Assembly (NCBI GenBank): GCA_025024175.1
Contig: QCXZ01000137.1
Span: forward strand, 67,394,680-67,458,679
Source of the DNA: Rhyzopertha dominica
Lineage: Eukaryota > Arthropoda > Insecta > Coleoptera > Bostrichidae
DNA length: 64,000 bases
Direction of reading: 5' to 3'
Part shown: positions 34,691 to 47,777 of the stretch, piece by piece
Layout of the letters: every line of letters begins with the position of its first letter
Position numbering within the stretch: the first letter of the stretch is position 1
The notes under the pieces: generated by a model
What the model was told of the DNA's origin: nothing
What the model saw: the letters and a program-made list of their open reading frames with translations, nothing else
The model's database searches: none
Translations under genes and position numbers: made by a program

Positions 34691-35515
34691 AAATAACAAT
34701 AACAAACAAAATAAATTATATACAATTTTATACAAGATATGTAGATGATCTATTCTTAATAATACCAAGAGACAAAGTAAACGAAATTTTAAATTTGTTT
34801 AATAGTTATCATCCAAAATTACAATTTACTATAGAGACAGAAAAGAAAAACACAATTAACTGTCTAGACCTTACACTAATTAAAAAAGATAACAAAATTC
34901 TCACAAAATGGTATTAAAAAAAACAAAAAAACAAGAAAAACACAAACATAACATGAAACAAGAACACACACAATATACAGTATAAAATGTAAAGAATGTA
35001 ACAAACAATATATAGGACAGACAGGACAATACTTAAAAAACAGACTACAACAACATAAAAATGATAACAACTACACAGCTTTAAAAAAACATCAAGAACA
35101 AACTGACCACACTTTTGACTTTGATAATACCAAAATTATTACTACGGAATAACATAAACAAAAAAGACAATTTTTAGAAATGATACATATTCAAAAAAAC
35201 CTAAACACATGTGTAAACGACAGGACTGACATACAAGGACTAAGTAATACCTACTACACCGTCATTTAAACGCACCCTCTCACCGTCACATTTACCATCC
35301 ACAATGATAGCAAAAGAACAAAATTGAAGGTACATTTTATATTAATATCAAAATTGTAAATGTCATTGATTTTCATAATAATTTGTCAATCTACAAAATA
35401 AAAATATTCGACAAAGACCTAAATTATAGGTCGAAACGTCATATTATTAGAAAAAAGTGTCTTTAATTTATAAAAATAAGGAGCCAGAACCTACAAATAA
35501 ACACAATAAGAAAAA
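34670..35515 (+). mobile_element. Penelope-like element 3' part, right arm of an inverted pair
   Basis: The plus strand reads FYTRYVDDLFLIIPRDKVNE (RT palm, catalytic YVDD) and LQFTIETEKKNTINCLDLTL, ending ILTKWY*. An internal deletion then leads straight to QYTV..KCKECNKQYIGQTG and LQQHKNDNNYTALKKHQEQ of the GIY-YIG domain. From about 34960 to 35515 it is the reverse complement of 33735-34260 at high identity. Confidence 0.85.
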
Positions 35516-35559
35516 GGTATCGATTATGTTCATTACAAGAGTCACAAACTAAAAAAAAT

Positions 35560-36260
35560 TACTTACTATCACTTTCACTGCTAAAATCACGATTAACTTT
35601 TATTATTAATTCTTGTACATGATTCGCTCTGTACTGATTTTGAATGTCCAGTACATGCCGCACTGAATTTCTCCATGCATCGACACTTGTTATTTCAGCT
35701 TCGTGTCTAATTTTAGCAGCATTTCATTGCTAAATTTTCCACCGGTGTTCCCTCGTCGAATTCCTTGTTTCAACTATCCTCATATCATTTCAATGGGGTT
35801 GAAAATGCAATGATATGGGGGTAATCGTAGAATGGTGTGTCCACATTCAGAAGCGAGAATGTCAATTTTAAATTTCTTCGAAAATTTTTTTTGTGCCAAG
35901 CACTCCCTAAAATTGTTTTTTTTTGTTTAGTCCTCTTTGAAATATAAAACTTCTTATATTAAAAACTCTTGAATGGTTGTCTTATAAGTTGTTGTATTTG
36001 GAATTTTATCCAGTTGCTCCGAATGGTAACTTCCCTGAGTCATCAACCCATCCTTTTTTTATTGTATTATCGGTATCGCACCATGTTTCATCGGAGAAAA
36101 ATATCGGACGATTTTCCTGCCTGTACATTTTTATAGATTTTAAATAATCGTATCTCCACTTTCTTATTACTTGGCTTTCCTTCAAGCATTGCTTCTTCTC
36201 CACCTTTTTCATTGAAAAGCCAATGGTTTTAACATACTTTTGCAGGGTATGCTCGGAGCA
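35560..36260 (-). pseudogene. DDE transposase relic (PPY...NPIE family)
   Basis: The minus strand reads SQVIRKWRYDYLKSIKMYRQ, NRPIFFSDETWCDTDNTIKK (first catalytic Asp) and, nearer 35790-35830, LRLPPYHCIFNPIEMI (third catalytic Glu), separated by stops. Same family as the copy at 53289-54497. Confidence 0.7.
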
Positions 36261-36299
36261 GTCGATTAAGCACTCAGGTATATGCCGCGACAGATCCTA

Positions 36300-37670
36300 G
36301 TGATAAGAATGAACATATTTAATTGTTTCGGAGGTACTTAGTTGCCCCACGGTTTAAAATCAGCAATAATCTGTTTGACCAGTTGCCCTACGAAATGTAT
36401 TTGTCACAAAAGCCTCTTAATAAGTGGCTAAATATAGGCATATATGTAGGTATGACTGAATAACTAAAAAATATTGCACTTGGTACGCTTATATGCTGTA
36501 AAACTTTAAAATATACGTAAACACATATGCTTTCAATACCGTTTATAGTAGGAGTAGAATAGTTCCGATTCCTTCTTATTTCCAAAAAATATACAGGTAG
36601 AGGTAGAAACTACGTTTATGACCCTCAGGATTAAAAGAAAATTTTAACCTGTGAAGAAACAGGGCAGAGGACGATTTCACACCGCGATCAAAAATTAGAA
36701 AGGATGGGCTGCCGCACTGAAAATGGAATGTTTACCATGGTAAATGGTTATAAAAATAGATACTACTTATTAAATTAGGAAAGAATAAGATTTAGTCATA
36801 CCTTAAAAGCTATTAGATGAGAAATATTTGTAGTTCAAATAATAATACCAAATAATGCTAATTGATTTATGTGTACGGAAAAAAATTCTAGAAAAGCCTA
36901 AACCCAATTTTTGGATACAGTCCACTCCGCTGCAAAACAGTGGAACGTGCCGAACCCGTCTGTTATTTACGACAGCTTCCGGTAATACTTGTAAACCATT
37001 GCGGGGGGTAATCGGCTGTTCGAATAATGAGTCTCATAGATATATCATCAAACGTTAGAATAATTCAAGCCGCTAACTATTCTTCTGTATTAATTGGTGC
37101 ATCATAAACTGGAGCCATATCTGATCAACCTGCGGGGAAACCCCCCTCCTTCTACCGATTCATATATTTTAAAACTGTGCATATAGATGAGTTCGGCAAT
37201 TTAATCCAAAGTGTGCTGATAGAGTATTTATCAGAAAAATCCTACACACATGACCATCTAACCGTTCAGACAGTAAATAGTGGACCCCACTACATAATTT
37301 TCAACAATCCCAGCACAAATATTATCAGAAAACTACCATTGATGATAAAAATAATGGTTAGTTAGGTAACAATGTCTACAGAAAACCAATTCACGCGGAG
37401 ATATTTGCATGCTTCATTTTATTACCTTCCCACATATTATTTATTTATTTATTTATTAGAACTCAAATCATTTCCGAAGGAAAGATGTTACAGCAAGAAA
37501 ATTATCAACAGAAATAGCTGTAGTTATAGTATACTTAGTCACTTTTTAATAAAACTGTTTGTTCAAATCAACTAAATTAAAGTTATGTGTGCCTTATGTA
37601 TGAGGCCTTTCGAATAAATTAAATAGGATATTTAAAAAGCATAACATTTTACGAGGGTGAATACTTTCAG
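36300..37670. other. Stretch without a recognised gene
   Basis: Only short frames without motif. A (TTTA)n run lies at about 37438-37461. Confidence 0.45.
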
Positions 37671-37681
37671 CGTCCATAATA

Positions 37682-38235
37682 TATGATAAAATTTTGACGG
37701 ATAGATCGCTGTCTCTTGAAAACACTGACAAAAAGTTATAAGTCTGACGTTTCGATTACACCTGTAATCTTTGTCAAAGACGAAGAACCTCAAAATTTAC
37801 CTGACACAAGTTCAAACAAAATTTTGAAAGTAAATAAACAAATCACCAAAGAAGCGAGACGTCATAGAAACAACGTGCCAACTTGATCGTCAGACTTATA
37901 ACTTTTTGTCAGTGTTTGAAAGAGACAGCGATCTATCCGACAAAATATTATCATAGAATAACATTTTATTTGTTGATAGTGGATTATGACAACATTTTGT
38001 TTTATATTAGAGATNAAGTACATTTAAAAACTANAGTTGTTTACAAAATTAGTTGTTCTGGGGACAAATGTTACTTAGGTCAGACCAGAAGAAAAATATG
38101 GACACATTTGAAAAAACACACACGTGCAGCTAGGTTGCAACAGATGGATAAATATTCTGTAGCTGAATATTCATATATAATCAAATCCACGATTGATTTT
38201 GACAGAACCAAAATTTCATACAGAAACATATAAAC
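37682..38235 (+). mobile_element. Second Penelope-like family: GIY-YIG fragment with inverted flanks
   Basis: The frame 37883-38233 reads VVYKISCSGDKCYLGQTRRK, then HLKKHTRAARLQQMDKYSVA and EYSYIIKSTIDFDRTKI, a GIY-YIG endonuclease of Penelope type different from that at 34 kb (YLGQT in place of YIGQT). Upstream, 37682-37752 and 37885-37957 are inverted copies (GATAGATCGCTGTCTCTT...), and GACGTTTCGATTAC at 37752 belongs to a hammerhead-like block on the minus strand. Two N bases interrupt it. Confidence 0.7.
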
Positions 38236-38639
38236 ATACAATTTGTAGTTTCACGTATAACTAATTTTATGAGGTTAACACATTAGATATTGTTTTATGA
38301 CGTCTCGTGATTTACTAATCTATTTTTAAAGATTTCAAAGACACTTTTTGGAGATTGTACATTTAACAAAGATTATAGGAGTAATCGAAACCTCAGTTTC
38401 ATATTTTTGAGTAGATGGATAAGCGGCACCATTTTTTTTTATCGAAAATGTACTAATTTTATGGATAGATTGTATAATATTAATATAAAAGAAATAGAAC
38501 ATATTTCATAGTAGAAGTAAACAAAACTAATTTTGTAATCCTCCTCGTTAATAATAAACCCAAAATAAAAAAAATTCAAGTTTAATAAAGCTGTTGAAAA
38601 AAAATTACAATAGCGGTTGCAAATATAAATTAAACAAAA

Positions 38640-38930
38640 ATACAACAGGTTTTTCTGATCGCTGCTGCAACAAAACACCATTCTTAGTTCATCTAATAAA
38701 TGCATTAGAAAAAGTACATCTATTAGAACACTTGCAATTTTAAAAAGAACAGTGAAAAGCACTCGAAAAAACATAAAAACAGAAGTAACGATGACGACGC
38801 CCCCTTGCTAGGTTACGGCACTTCAAGCATGTTTCACAATCAATACATCTTTAAAGCATTCAATCTATAAATAATCATCTCTTTGGTCAGTCTTTCTGAA
38901 AATGAAGATACCAAATCCACCTATTTTACA
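38640..38930. repeat. Diverged direct repeat, unit 1
   Basis: Resembles 39830-40100 in the same orientation (shared blocks AAAATACAACAGGTT, GAACACTTG.AATTT, TCAGTTT.TCTGAAAAT). No coding function recognised; likely a non-coding mobile-element part. Confidence 0.4.
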
Positions 38931-39279
38931 CTTTTATTGATGCTTATTTATACAGGGTTATAACAAAATGTCCTTTGTAAAAGCGTCTTTGTTAATTATT
39001 TTTAATTTATTAGTCTCATTTTTGTTTTCGTATGTTAACGACGTCATGGCAGTCTAATTGTTGAGTGTTTTTTTTCTAACGGTAACCAAACGATTTTTTG
39101 TGGGTTTGTAATTGTTTTTTGTACCTACTTAAGGGTGCATGTTTTGTATAGTTTGATATCAAATTAAAAAAAGGACGTGCTCTCAAATATACAACAGTGG
39201 CAATGCTAGTTTTAACTCATTTGATTATAATTCGACAGAAATGTAAACTTAGTAACAACAGTTTCGTTTCTATTTGCAA

Positions 39280-39480
39280 ACATGGTGATTCTCAGTGAAA
39301 CTGAACGAATTGAAATCCTAATGATGGTTGGCTATGGAGATCGACAACATTTATATCAAGATGTCTGTGATCTATTGAATAACGTTCAGCCGGAGAGAAA
39401 TGCTATTTTGCAACTCACAGTGTCCAAGTTAAAAAATTAAAAAAAAAAGAAACTGGATATGCAAACAATATCACAACTCC
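39280..39480 (+). pseudogene. N-terminus of IS630/mariner-type transposase
   Basis: ATG 39282 opens MVILSETERIEILMMVGYGD then VCDLLNNVQPERN, the helix-turn-helix start of the repeated DD-D family (compare EILMMIGYGDR at 30.0 kb). Stops follow after about 50 residues. Confidence 0.65.
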
Positions 39481-39829
39481 CAGACATTGAATAAAGTATT
39501 ACGAGTATTAGAATGATCAAATCAATAAAAAGCAGTATTGACCAGCAGAACTTGCTTTGATCGTTTATTATTAAAACTTTGTTATCAAATCGTACAAAAT
39601 AAACAGGATAAAAGAATCAGACGAAACAGCAAAAATAATATTGTTGTCATTAAAAAAAACTAAAGAATTTGCGCTGAAATGGAAATGCACTGACATACAA
39701 AAACAAAAAGTAAATTAAGAAATGAGATTGAGTTGTTGAAGATATTTTGCTATTAATTACTCATTTACATAATTACACTGACTAACCCCCTATATACGTC
39801 AGTTGGATGGAACTATTGAAAAGAAAAAA

Positions 39830-40100
39830 TGAAAATACAACAGGTTCTAATCATTAGAGGATCAAGAACAAATATTATTTAGATCATTTAATAAACAGCA
39901 CAAAAAATAAAGAATACACCCATTGGAACACTTGGAATTTGAAAAATAAGAACAGAAAAAAAACAGCTAACAAACAGATAAAGAAATACCGACTCTGCCT
40001 TGCTTTTGAAATATGATTCAGAATAAAAGCATCTTTTAAAGCTTTAGTGTATCAGTTTGATCAGTTTATCTGAAAATCAACATATACTAAGTTCACCTTA
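39830..40100. repeat. Diverged direct repeat, unit 2
   Basis: Second unit of the repeat at 38640-38930, about 1.19 kb downstream, with numerous small indels. Confidence 0.4.
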
Positions 40101-40869
40101 AAGAAACTTTTTTTGAAGACCAAATATACTATAGTCTACTTTTTATGATTAATGATAAATTGTCGTAAAAAAGATTTTTTTAAATTCTTGTAAAACACTG
40201 AGATACCTAATCAATTTTTGCTTAAAAAAGTTTAAAAGCTTTAAAAAAGATCATTTTTAAAGCATTCCAAAATTAAACCGATGTACATAAAGAATTTTTA
40301 AAGTTAGCAAAGGTACCACCAAGGTACCTACTCACCCTTGTCGATGTGTTTGGTGTGCTGAGTATTAAATAACTAAAGCAAGAATCCAGTGTTTTACACT
40401 TTATATAAACGAATAGAACCCCGACCGTGCGCACTCCAACCACTTTTAGTCTCTCCATTATCGGCTGCCAATATTGCAAACATCATAGTAGGGTTAAGGT
40501 ACCCCCAGGACTGTTATGTCACATGAAATTTCAACTCCAACGCAGAAGTATCGGTAATTCTTTCGGTACCTCCTACACGAACATTTGTTTATTCAATACT
40601 GTCCTTTAATTTCGCCTTTACGTCAAAATTTTAAGTCCGAAAAGTGACACATGATGGATTCACAAAATTTTCTCACAAGTGAAACAATTTTAGATTACTT
40701 TCAAGAAAATTTAAATCTAATTTAAAATTAGTTAAAATTAGTAAAATTTATTAAAGGATGGGTATTTTTATTTGGTTATCAGAAATGATTCATCAACATT
40801 TGTAGATTCTTGCTCCGGCTCCTAGAAATTTTTGTTTTCAACTGATTTTATTTCTTTGAACACCTGACT

Positions 40870-41570
40870 TTGTAGATGACCCCAGAGGAAAAAATACAAT
40901 GGACTTAAATTAGGCGACCTAATGGGCATTCAATAGTTCACCAGCATAATATCCACGAACCTGAGAAGGTGTTATCCAAAATGTGAAGAAGCGTCTTGTC
41001 TCGTCGATCTTCGTCGGGAAATAAATGTGCAGTATCAGGTACAATATTGTCAGTAGGTTAATGTAGATTTGTGTTTTTATATTTCCATTTATAAAGTATG
41101 GACCTAGATATGAATGTGATACTCAATAATATAAGAACATACATTTAATTCTATCATCCAGTGAAGCTTAGAAATCCATTTAGGCAAAAAGGAACTTCGT
41201 ATGAAAATAAAATTTTGTTTGAAAAATTTGGATTATCTTTGGCCATGTCCATTATCATCGCATCAAACTGCATTGTTCTGTCAGGCTCATCTTCATTTAA
41301 CTCATGGAGAAGGTGTACCTTGTAGGGTTTATATTTATTCTTTTTTTTTAATATTCGAACAACGATTGACTAAGTTATCGTCCAAATCAAGTAGCGTGGT
41401 TGACATACATGAGTTATCTATAATGTACTACATCAAGGGTTTGGTCTTCATTTGTAGCTGAGTTTGGATGTCTGCACCTTGGGATGCCTTTTACATGTCT
41501 AGTTTTTTTTAACTAACTTGGACACTGGATTGCATATTAGCAAATTAAAATGAAACTGCTGTTGCCAAAT
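40870..41570 (-). pseudogene. IS630/mariner-type transposase relic
   Basis: Minus-strand pieces read LLHELNEDEPDRTMQF (about 41.3 kb), VPFCLNGFL (about 41.2 kb, after the first catalytic block) and a DLFLWGHLQ-like block (about 40.9 kb), in the same order as the other family members. Many stops. Confidence 0.55.
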
Positions 41571-41599
41571 TAACTTTTTAACTTATCGAAATCTACTTC

Positions 41600-43000
41600 A
41601 AACTGGCATGAAAAAGGGAAAAACCACCTTATATTTTTGTAGAACTATCATCTAATGAATATCACCCAGTACTGAGACTTACAGAACCTGCTTTGATAAT
41701 GGTTTCTGTTGTTTACTGAAAAATTCGATTTTTTATATAAATTTATTATCAAACCATACATACATCAGGTAATTTCAAGAATAGAAAATCTATAGAAATC
41801 CGCAAAAATTGTTTGGTGGCCATTTAAAACACAAGAAAATACACTGCTATGGATATGAGTTGACACAACAAGCAAAAAGGGACTAAGAAATAAAACATAG
41901 TTATGTTAGTTACCAAAAATACCTTTGTTATGTCGAGGACCTAATTTTGTCCAAAAAGTGTGCCATCACGTCTTTCCACTGACACCTACTTCTATTTTGT
42001 ATTTCTTGCGACAGTCACAAAACAATGCATACACCTTCTGATTTTTATTTAAAATCATGGATAGTGTAAATACGATTTTATACGATACACATCCGACAAG
42101 CTTCATTGCGGTACTTACTTCCAGAACTTTAACGTAAATAATTATTGTAATGTAAATAGAACAAATACATAATGTATTCTAAAACTGGTATTCGAAAAGC
42201 TTAGAGTTACCTATACGTAAACTATAGGTGATTGGTAAAATGTTATTTAGTTTTATATGTGGTTTTAGCCTTTAAGTGTAAGAGAACTGGCTTTTGTTGG
42301 AGAAGGTTAATTGTAATAACAGCTATTTTAAATACAGGTTACGAACAAAGTATAACAATGCAAGAATATATAATAATACAACTGCCCTGTTAAAGAAATT
42401 GCCGGTAATTAAGTTCTAAATCATGAAGTCATTGCTAAGAAGATTTTGTGACATACCTAAATTACGTGTGCCAATTAACATTGTTATTAAAAGATGATGA
42501 TTTTTTATCCCGTTAACCAAATTCATACCGTATATTTAATTTGGCAGGATACCTGCAACTTTTAAAATTCAGAAATAAAACAAAGTTTTGGTATCCCGAT
42601 ATTTGATCTCCCGTTAACAAACATAAATATAATCGTTTTGCACCATGTCCTGGTTTCAACGTGTGATTAAAATAAGGTTTTTATGGGTGAATTTTCTCTT
42701 TTTTCTAATGCCCAGTTAAAATGACCTCCTTCTTAGTGAGGTTCCAACACCAAAAGGTATAGCGGCGTCTTCTTCGTGAGTGGCGTATCAGGGTAGGGGG
42801 TTCTAGTCAGAACTCCCCTCAAGACCCATGAACATATTATATTTAAAACACAAACGCGAAAAAAATAGGTTCTAGCTTTGAATAACAGAAATTGCGTTAT
42901 CATGCAATGTTTATGAAATATATAGTGCTTCTTAAATAGATGCAGATATTAATGAGGTAGCATATTTTTTAGTTTTTCAATTTCGCAACGAATAACTTGG
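41600..43000. other. Gene-free stretch
   Basis: Nothing supported beyond short AT-rich frames. Confidence 0.45.
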
Positions 43001-43009
43001 ATATTACTT

Positions 43010-43612
43010 GAACGTCAAAAAATTTCAGCCCCCTGCCCTTGACAGGCGTCTTGTAATCAACTCCCTTCGCCAAAATTTCTGGGCGCCTGTTTTTCATCGT
43101 AGGATTTTCTGTTTTGTCTTTAATTTTTAACAGATCCAGTTGTTAAAAACTTTTTTATCTGTTTTTTAGGCCTCTATGGAAGAACCACGAATATTCAGAA
43201 ATTACCCTCCTACATTCAAAAAACTATAAAGTTAAAATGAACTTTTCTTTGAACTGAGCCAAAACAATAAAGTTTTAGTTACAGATTTGCTAGTTTCAAA
43301 ACAAGCAAGATTTTTTCCTTTGCTGTTTTGGGATAAATCTTCTTGAAATTTTATAATACGGCGACATACTGCATACAACAGCAAATTTTAAATGAAATGG
43401 ATAACTGATAAATTTCTGTAGAAATCCTTTATTTCTTATTTAGCATAATAAGGTACTGCAAAAAATTTAAAATAAATGTTTGTTGTATTTTCAGCTTGTT
43501 TAAATGACTCGTTAAAAATATAAGTAGGTAAAACTAAAACTTTTCCAAAATTTTTTGTTCTGGGCAACGAAATATTTACTACCAGGGCCTTCAATTATTG
43601 TCTGAATCCGCC
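43010..43612. mobile_element. hAT-type element end (one terminus)
   Basis: Ends ...CTGAATCCGCCACTG at 43612, the complement of CAGTGGCGGATTCAG, the same terminal type as the hAT element at 5170. The left end was not located, so extent is uncertain. Confidence 0.4.
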
Positions 43613-43699
43613 ACTGGTCTGAGTTTCTCTCATCACCCTTCCACAGATTTTTAACCAATTCGTTAAAACATATGAAGCCATCTACAAAAATGTTTACAA

Positions 43700-45420
43700 T
43701 CTCCAAGGCATTTCATATATCCACGTAGGCAAGCTACGTCAACGTGCTGTATGACTCAGAAACAAAGTGTGCTTCCCCCATTACACAAAATCGGTTTTAA
43801 AATTGCCTCGGGCAGACGTTACGTCTTTCAGAGTTCAGCGTACACAACCCAATTTGTTTTTCGCTTTAGTCGAGCGACGTTGCGTTGAAGTCTGTTAAAA
43901 TCACACCCTTTAATTATAAATAAGAGCTTTAATAATTAAACCTCGCCAAACTGTCAGGGGTTATAATTATCGATTTAATTGAGAAGGTCGGTAGCACTGC
44001 CTACGTCTTATACAATTTTGAAATCTCTAACCTAACCTGCAACGAATTGTTGAGTTAGGACAGATGCACTGCACATTTCCTTTATATAGAAGAAACGTTT
44101 GAATGTTTATAACAAGGCAGAAGTGTTTTTTTGCGAAGGTTCTCTAAATACGAACGAAACGTGAGTCCACCATAATGAATGACTCATAATCCAAAGAGCA
44201 ATTCAAAGAGTAGACTTTCTGGTTTTCCAAAATTCAAAAGCATCCGTTATTGATAACTAAACAACGTAAGATGAGTTGGTGAAAATACAGAAGTGAAACG
44301 GTTCGAACTACTTTCTAAAGATGCGCTGTTCCGATGTTCTGGTGCAAATGGCAGCATTTTTTTATTTATCGGTTTCCTACTACCTACTGTTCTTGCGGAC
44401 AGTGGACAGTAGAGCTATAACATTGCAGAAATAAACAACATGTAGGATGGAAAATACTGCGCTGCAAATATCTTTAAAACTACATTTGATTTCGAAAACA
44501 CAGCACCAGTCTGCCTATCACAACAATTACGACACTACACTGCGAATACTAATCTGACTGTGACTATTAATATTTTTAATATATGTCTAAAATACATAAA
44601 ATTTTGTATTTTCTAATCTAATGCTCGTATTATCGATCAATATCGATCTCATATATGTGCATTAGTTGCTTTTCTACTGGAGATTTTTATACGAGTCCAA
44701 TTTTCCATATCTTACTGGTTTCTGTACAATATTAACGCGCTGTCATAGTACATTCTTACTCCTTCTTTCTGAAGCATTCTTATTTGAGGTCGTAGGTCGT
44801 TTGGAAGTGCTGGAATTCTTTTGAATTGTATTTTGGTCGTAGTTCTTAAACAGTTTCTTCCAAGCTACTTTTGGTCTTCCATATGTTTTGTTTAATGTGA
44901 TTTACACCTTTTCGTTTTATTTTTCTTGCAGGGTTTTTGTGTTCTTGTTGGGTAATGTTCTTTCTGTATGTATCGTGAACTAGCGTGCTTCGAAGTTAGT
45001 TTTTATCTCCTGGGATTTGTACCACAATTATGTGATTTCTTGTATACACTTCACTATAACGACAACAATAACAACAACAACAACAGCAACATAACCATAA
45101 GAACGTAACACTAGAACACATTACGAAACAATCTTAAAGTTTAATCTAATTGTTCGGTAATGCGGCGATTGTGAGCTAACAAAAAGCAAAATTAATTTTT
45201 AGACCTATAATATCATTTCAAGCATTTTTCCTTTTCCATAAATCTATTTTGTCTTTCGGATTCTTATTGTTGCAGGAGCCTCTTTTCTTTTGACTGAAAA
45301 AATGCATAAAAAGGACGAGGATTGTATTTGTGTTTTTTTTGTTAGTTGGTCATTCTATATGTTAATACTACGGCATGGGTTTTGGATTTACTAGTGTTAC
45401 GAGTGCTTCACTTATTTAGT
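43700..45420. other. Stretch without a recognised gene
   Basis: Contains a short (CAA)n run near 45060-45092. Minus-strand frames near 44750-45000 are fairly open but matched no family I know. Confidence 0.4.
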
Positions 45421-46025
45421 GATGGGTAAAAATAGCTATTTATGTAACAAGGCAGTAAATTGGCAGTTTATTGATCGAGTTTGGAGGCGAAGACGAGGCG
45501 AGCAACCAGACGAGTTCGATAAAGACACTTTACTGGAGTGGTGCATATAATGTTTTTCGACTGCTGCTACTACTCCTACTACATGAAACCAGTCACGAAA
45601 AGCGATTGCAGCAGAATTACGAGACGTTCGAGGTTTCGTGTGTAACATTTGACATTTGCATTACGATAAATTGTTTGTTTGACATTTAGGAGCGTTGGCT
45701 TAGTTACCAGTCAGGTAAAGTATTTTACTGCCTAGGCAGGTAAAGAGCCATCTCGGTTGGAATAGTAGGATGAAGTTGTCGTTTAGATTGTAGTAGCCGA
45801 AAATAGCTATTTATGTAACAAGGCAGTAAAGTGGTACTTTATCGAATGAGTTTGGAGATTGAGAGCCGAGGCGGAGACGACACGAGCAACCAGACGAGTT
45901 AGATTAAGATTAATTATATTCGAAAGCGCAACTTCGTCCTACTATTCCAACACGAGAAGGTGGCTCTTTACCTGAATAAGCAGTAAAATACTTTACCTAA
46001 CTGGTAAGCTAAGTTAAAGTTGTAC
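45421..46025. repeat. Compound direct and inverted repeat element
   Basis: AATAGCTATTTATGTAACAA and about 100 following bases occur at 45431 and again, in the same orientation, at about 45798. Separately, 45690-45790 (CTTAGTTACCAG ... GGAATAGTAGGATGAAG) is the inverted copy of about 45920-46018. The second direct repeat is thus the loop of a hairpin, and the first lies outside. No protein. Confidence 0.65.
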
Positions 46026-46241
46026 TTTCGAATGTAGTAGCCGAAAAATAAATTTGAAGATAAGAAACGATGAAAGGAGATAATGGGTGGTCTTTCACTT
46101 GTACCGTCTGTTCTTATTTTATAAACCGCAATATTGTAATCCCACTCGAGATGAAATACTATTCTTTTTCTTCAGCATAAATCTCTTTTAGAAGTGTTAT
46201 TGCTATATTGATTTGCACATTTTCTATAGGTATAATTTATA

Positions 46242-46897
46242 CCATCTGAAAAGGTGACAGGGACGTCATCACTGACGTCACTGCGCAGAACCTGTTTTAG
46301 CGACTGAAATCAGCTGTGGCGATCTGCACGCACACACCAGTGGCACGACTGTATTTCAGAATCAGAGCCGGTTATTCATCGTTGTTATTGTGTTCAATAC
46401 GATCAGGCTGGTGGACGAATAATCACGTGAAGTGCTTTGTTTCATCTTTCTAATACAAAAGGTGGAGTAATTGTACTTTACGCTCAGATATTTCGTCACT
46501 GGACATCATAACCAAACTTTAGGTAGGTTTGGCTTTATATTATTTAAATACATGCAGTAAAACTAAATGTATTTTAATTTAGGCAAGTTTTCCATTTTCC
46601 TCTGCATTTTTACCACCTTGGTAAACATGGCACCTAAGAAAGTTGGAAATAAATCCACTTATGTACTATAATGTGCGGTTAAATTGGTTTATATGATGTT
46701 ATTGATATCAAACTGCAAAGTATACAATACTGGAATTTTTTCACAATGTAACATTATACAGTAATTTGTGAGTCAATACTTTCCCCACAGTAATAATTTT
46801 TGATACGCCACTGGTTACGCTATGCATGCGAGGCAACCATACTTGCCGCGCATATGACGTCACAACTTGATGACGTCCCGGTCACCTTTAGATATGG
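46242..46897. mobile_element. MITE with GACGTCATCA-bearing terminal repeats
   Basis: The left end CCATCTGAAAAGGTGACAGG and the right end, read in reverse CCATATCTAAAGGTGACCGG, both continue with GACGTCATCA. The 656 bp element has no transposase. The left arm holds TGACGTCA, a perfect CRE-type palindrome, at about 46273. Confidence 0.6.
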
Positions 46898-47053
46898 AAC
46901 GAACAATACATAAGAAGCATTCGCAATCTGCTTGGCAATATCTTGTCTATCAACCGTGGATGCCCTAACTAAAAAATGATCTGAGGTAGGATTCTGCCGT
47001 TTCTTCTTCTTTCCAACTGACCTGGATGTAGAAGAGAGGGCAGAACCTGACAT
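46898..47053 (-). pseudogene. hAT transposase N-terminal fragment
   Basis: ATG 47053 opens SGSALSSTSRSVGKKKKRQN, then TSDHFLVRASTVDRQDIAKQ and IANASYV, resembling the linker between the BED finger and the catalytic domain of insect hAT transposases ('..FLVRTS...K..LD.QIA.F.YA'). The frame then runs into the MITE at 46897, so it is truncated there. Confidence 0.45.
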
Positions 47054-47777
47054 ATCGACGCAGATGACGTATTGACAAAAATTAGGGTAGTAGTCTTATT
47101 TTTCTGAAAAAAATATCGACATATTAAAAACTAAGATGCATTGGTGCAGTTAGTGAAGTTTCACAAGACGTTAGACAGCCAGTTTGTTGTTCAAAAGTTT
47201 TGTTTTCAAACAAAAGACCCACTACCAAATGAAATTATAATAAAATTATAAATTTCAAATCACGTCGACAGATAAATTCCTATTTTGAGGTTGTGATATG
47301 GATGTGGATTAAAACTGTTTGTCCCAGCTTAATATTTGTATAGTTCGTGTGTGTGATCATTTAAAATTTAAATATATGTCCAATACAAATGAATTGCTAG
47401 TAAATTAATAGTGGATACGCTACTTTGCTGAAATAAAGTGTGACCAGATCAGCAAAAAAAAACGTATAGTTATGGAGAATTGTATAAAATTTTGCTCCGG
47501 GTTGAGTAATAATGCTTCGGCATGTGCCGTTAATGACCAAAATGCGGGACGGTAAAATCAATGACGGACATCGGGATTAGGAAATAAACCTCTTTCTAAT
47601 TAAAGTCTGCTCGACTGAAACGGTTTGCTATAATAACAAAGCCGAACTTAATCCTCATGATGGGGTTGTAACGAATTTAATCCGATTGATGCATGCAGAA
47701 ACGGATTGGTGCTCGTGCATTTTATGTGATAACAGGTAGGACAATTTACGAATATCTAGAGCGTGTGGCATGATGTA

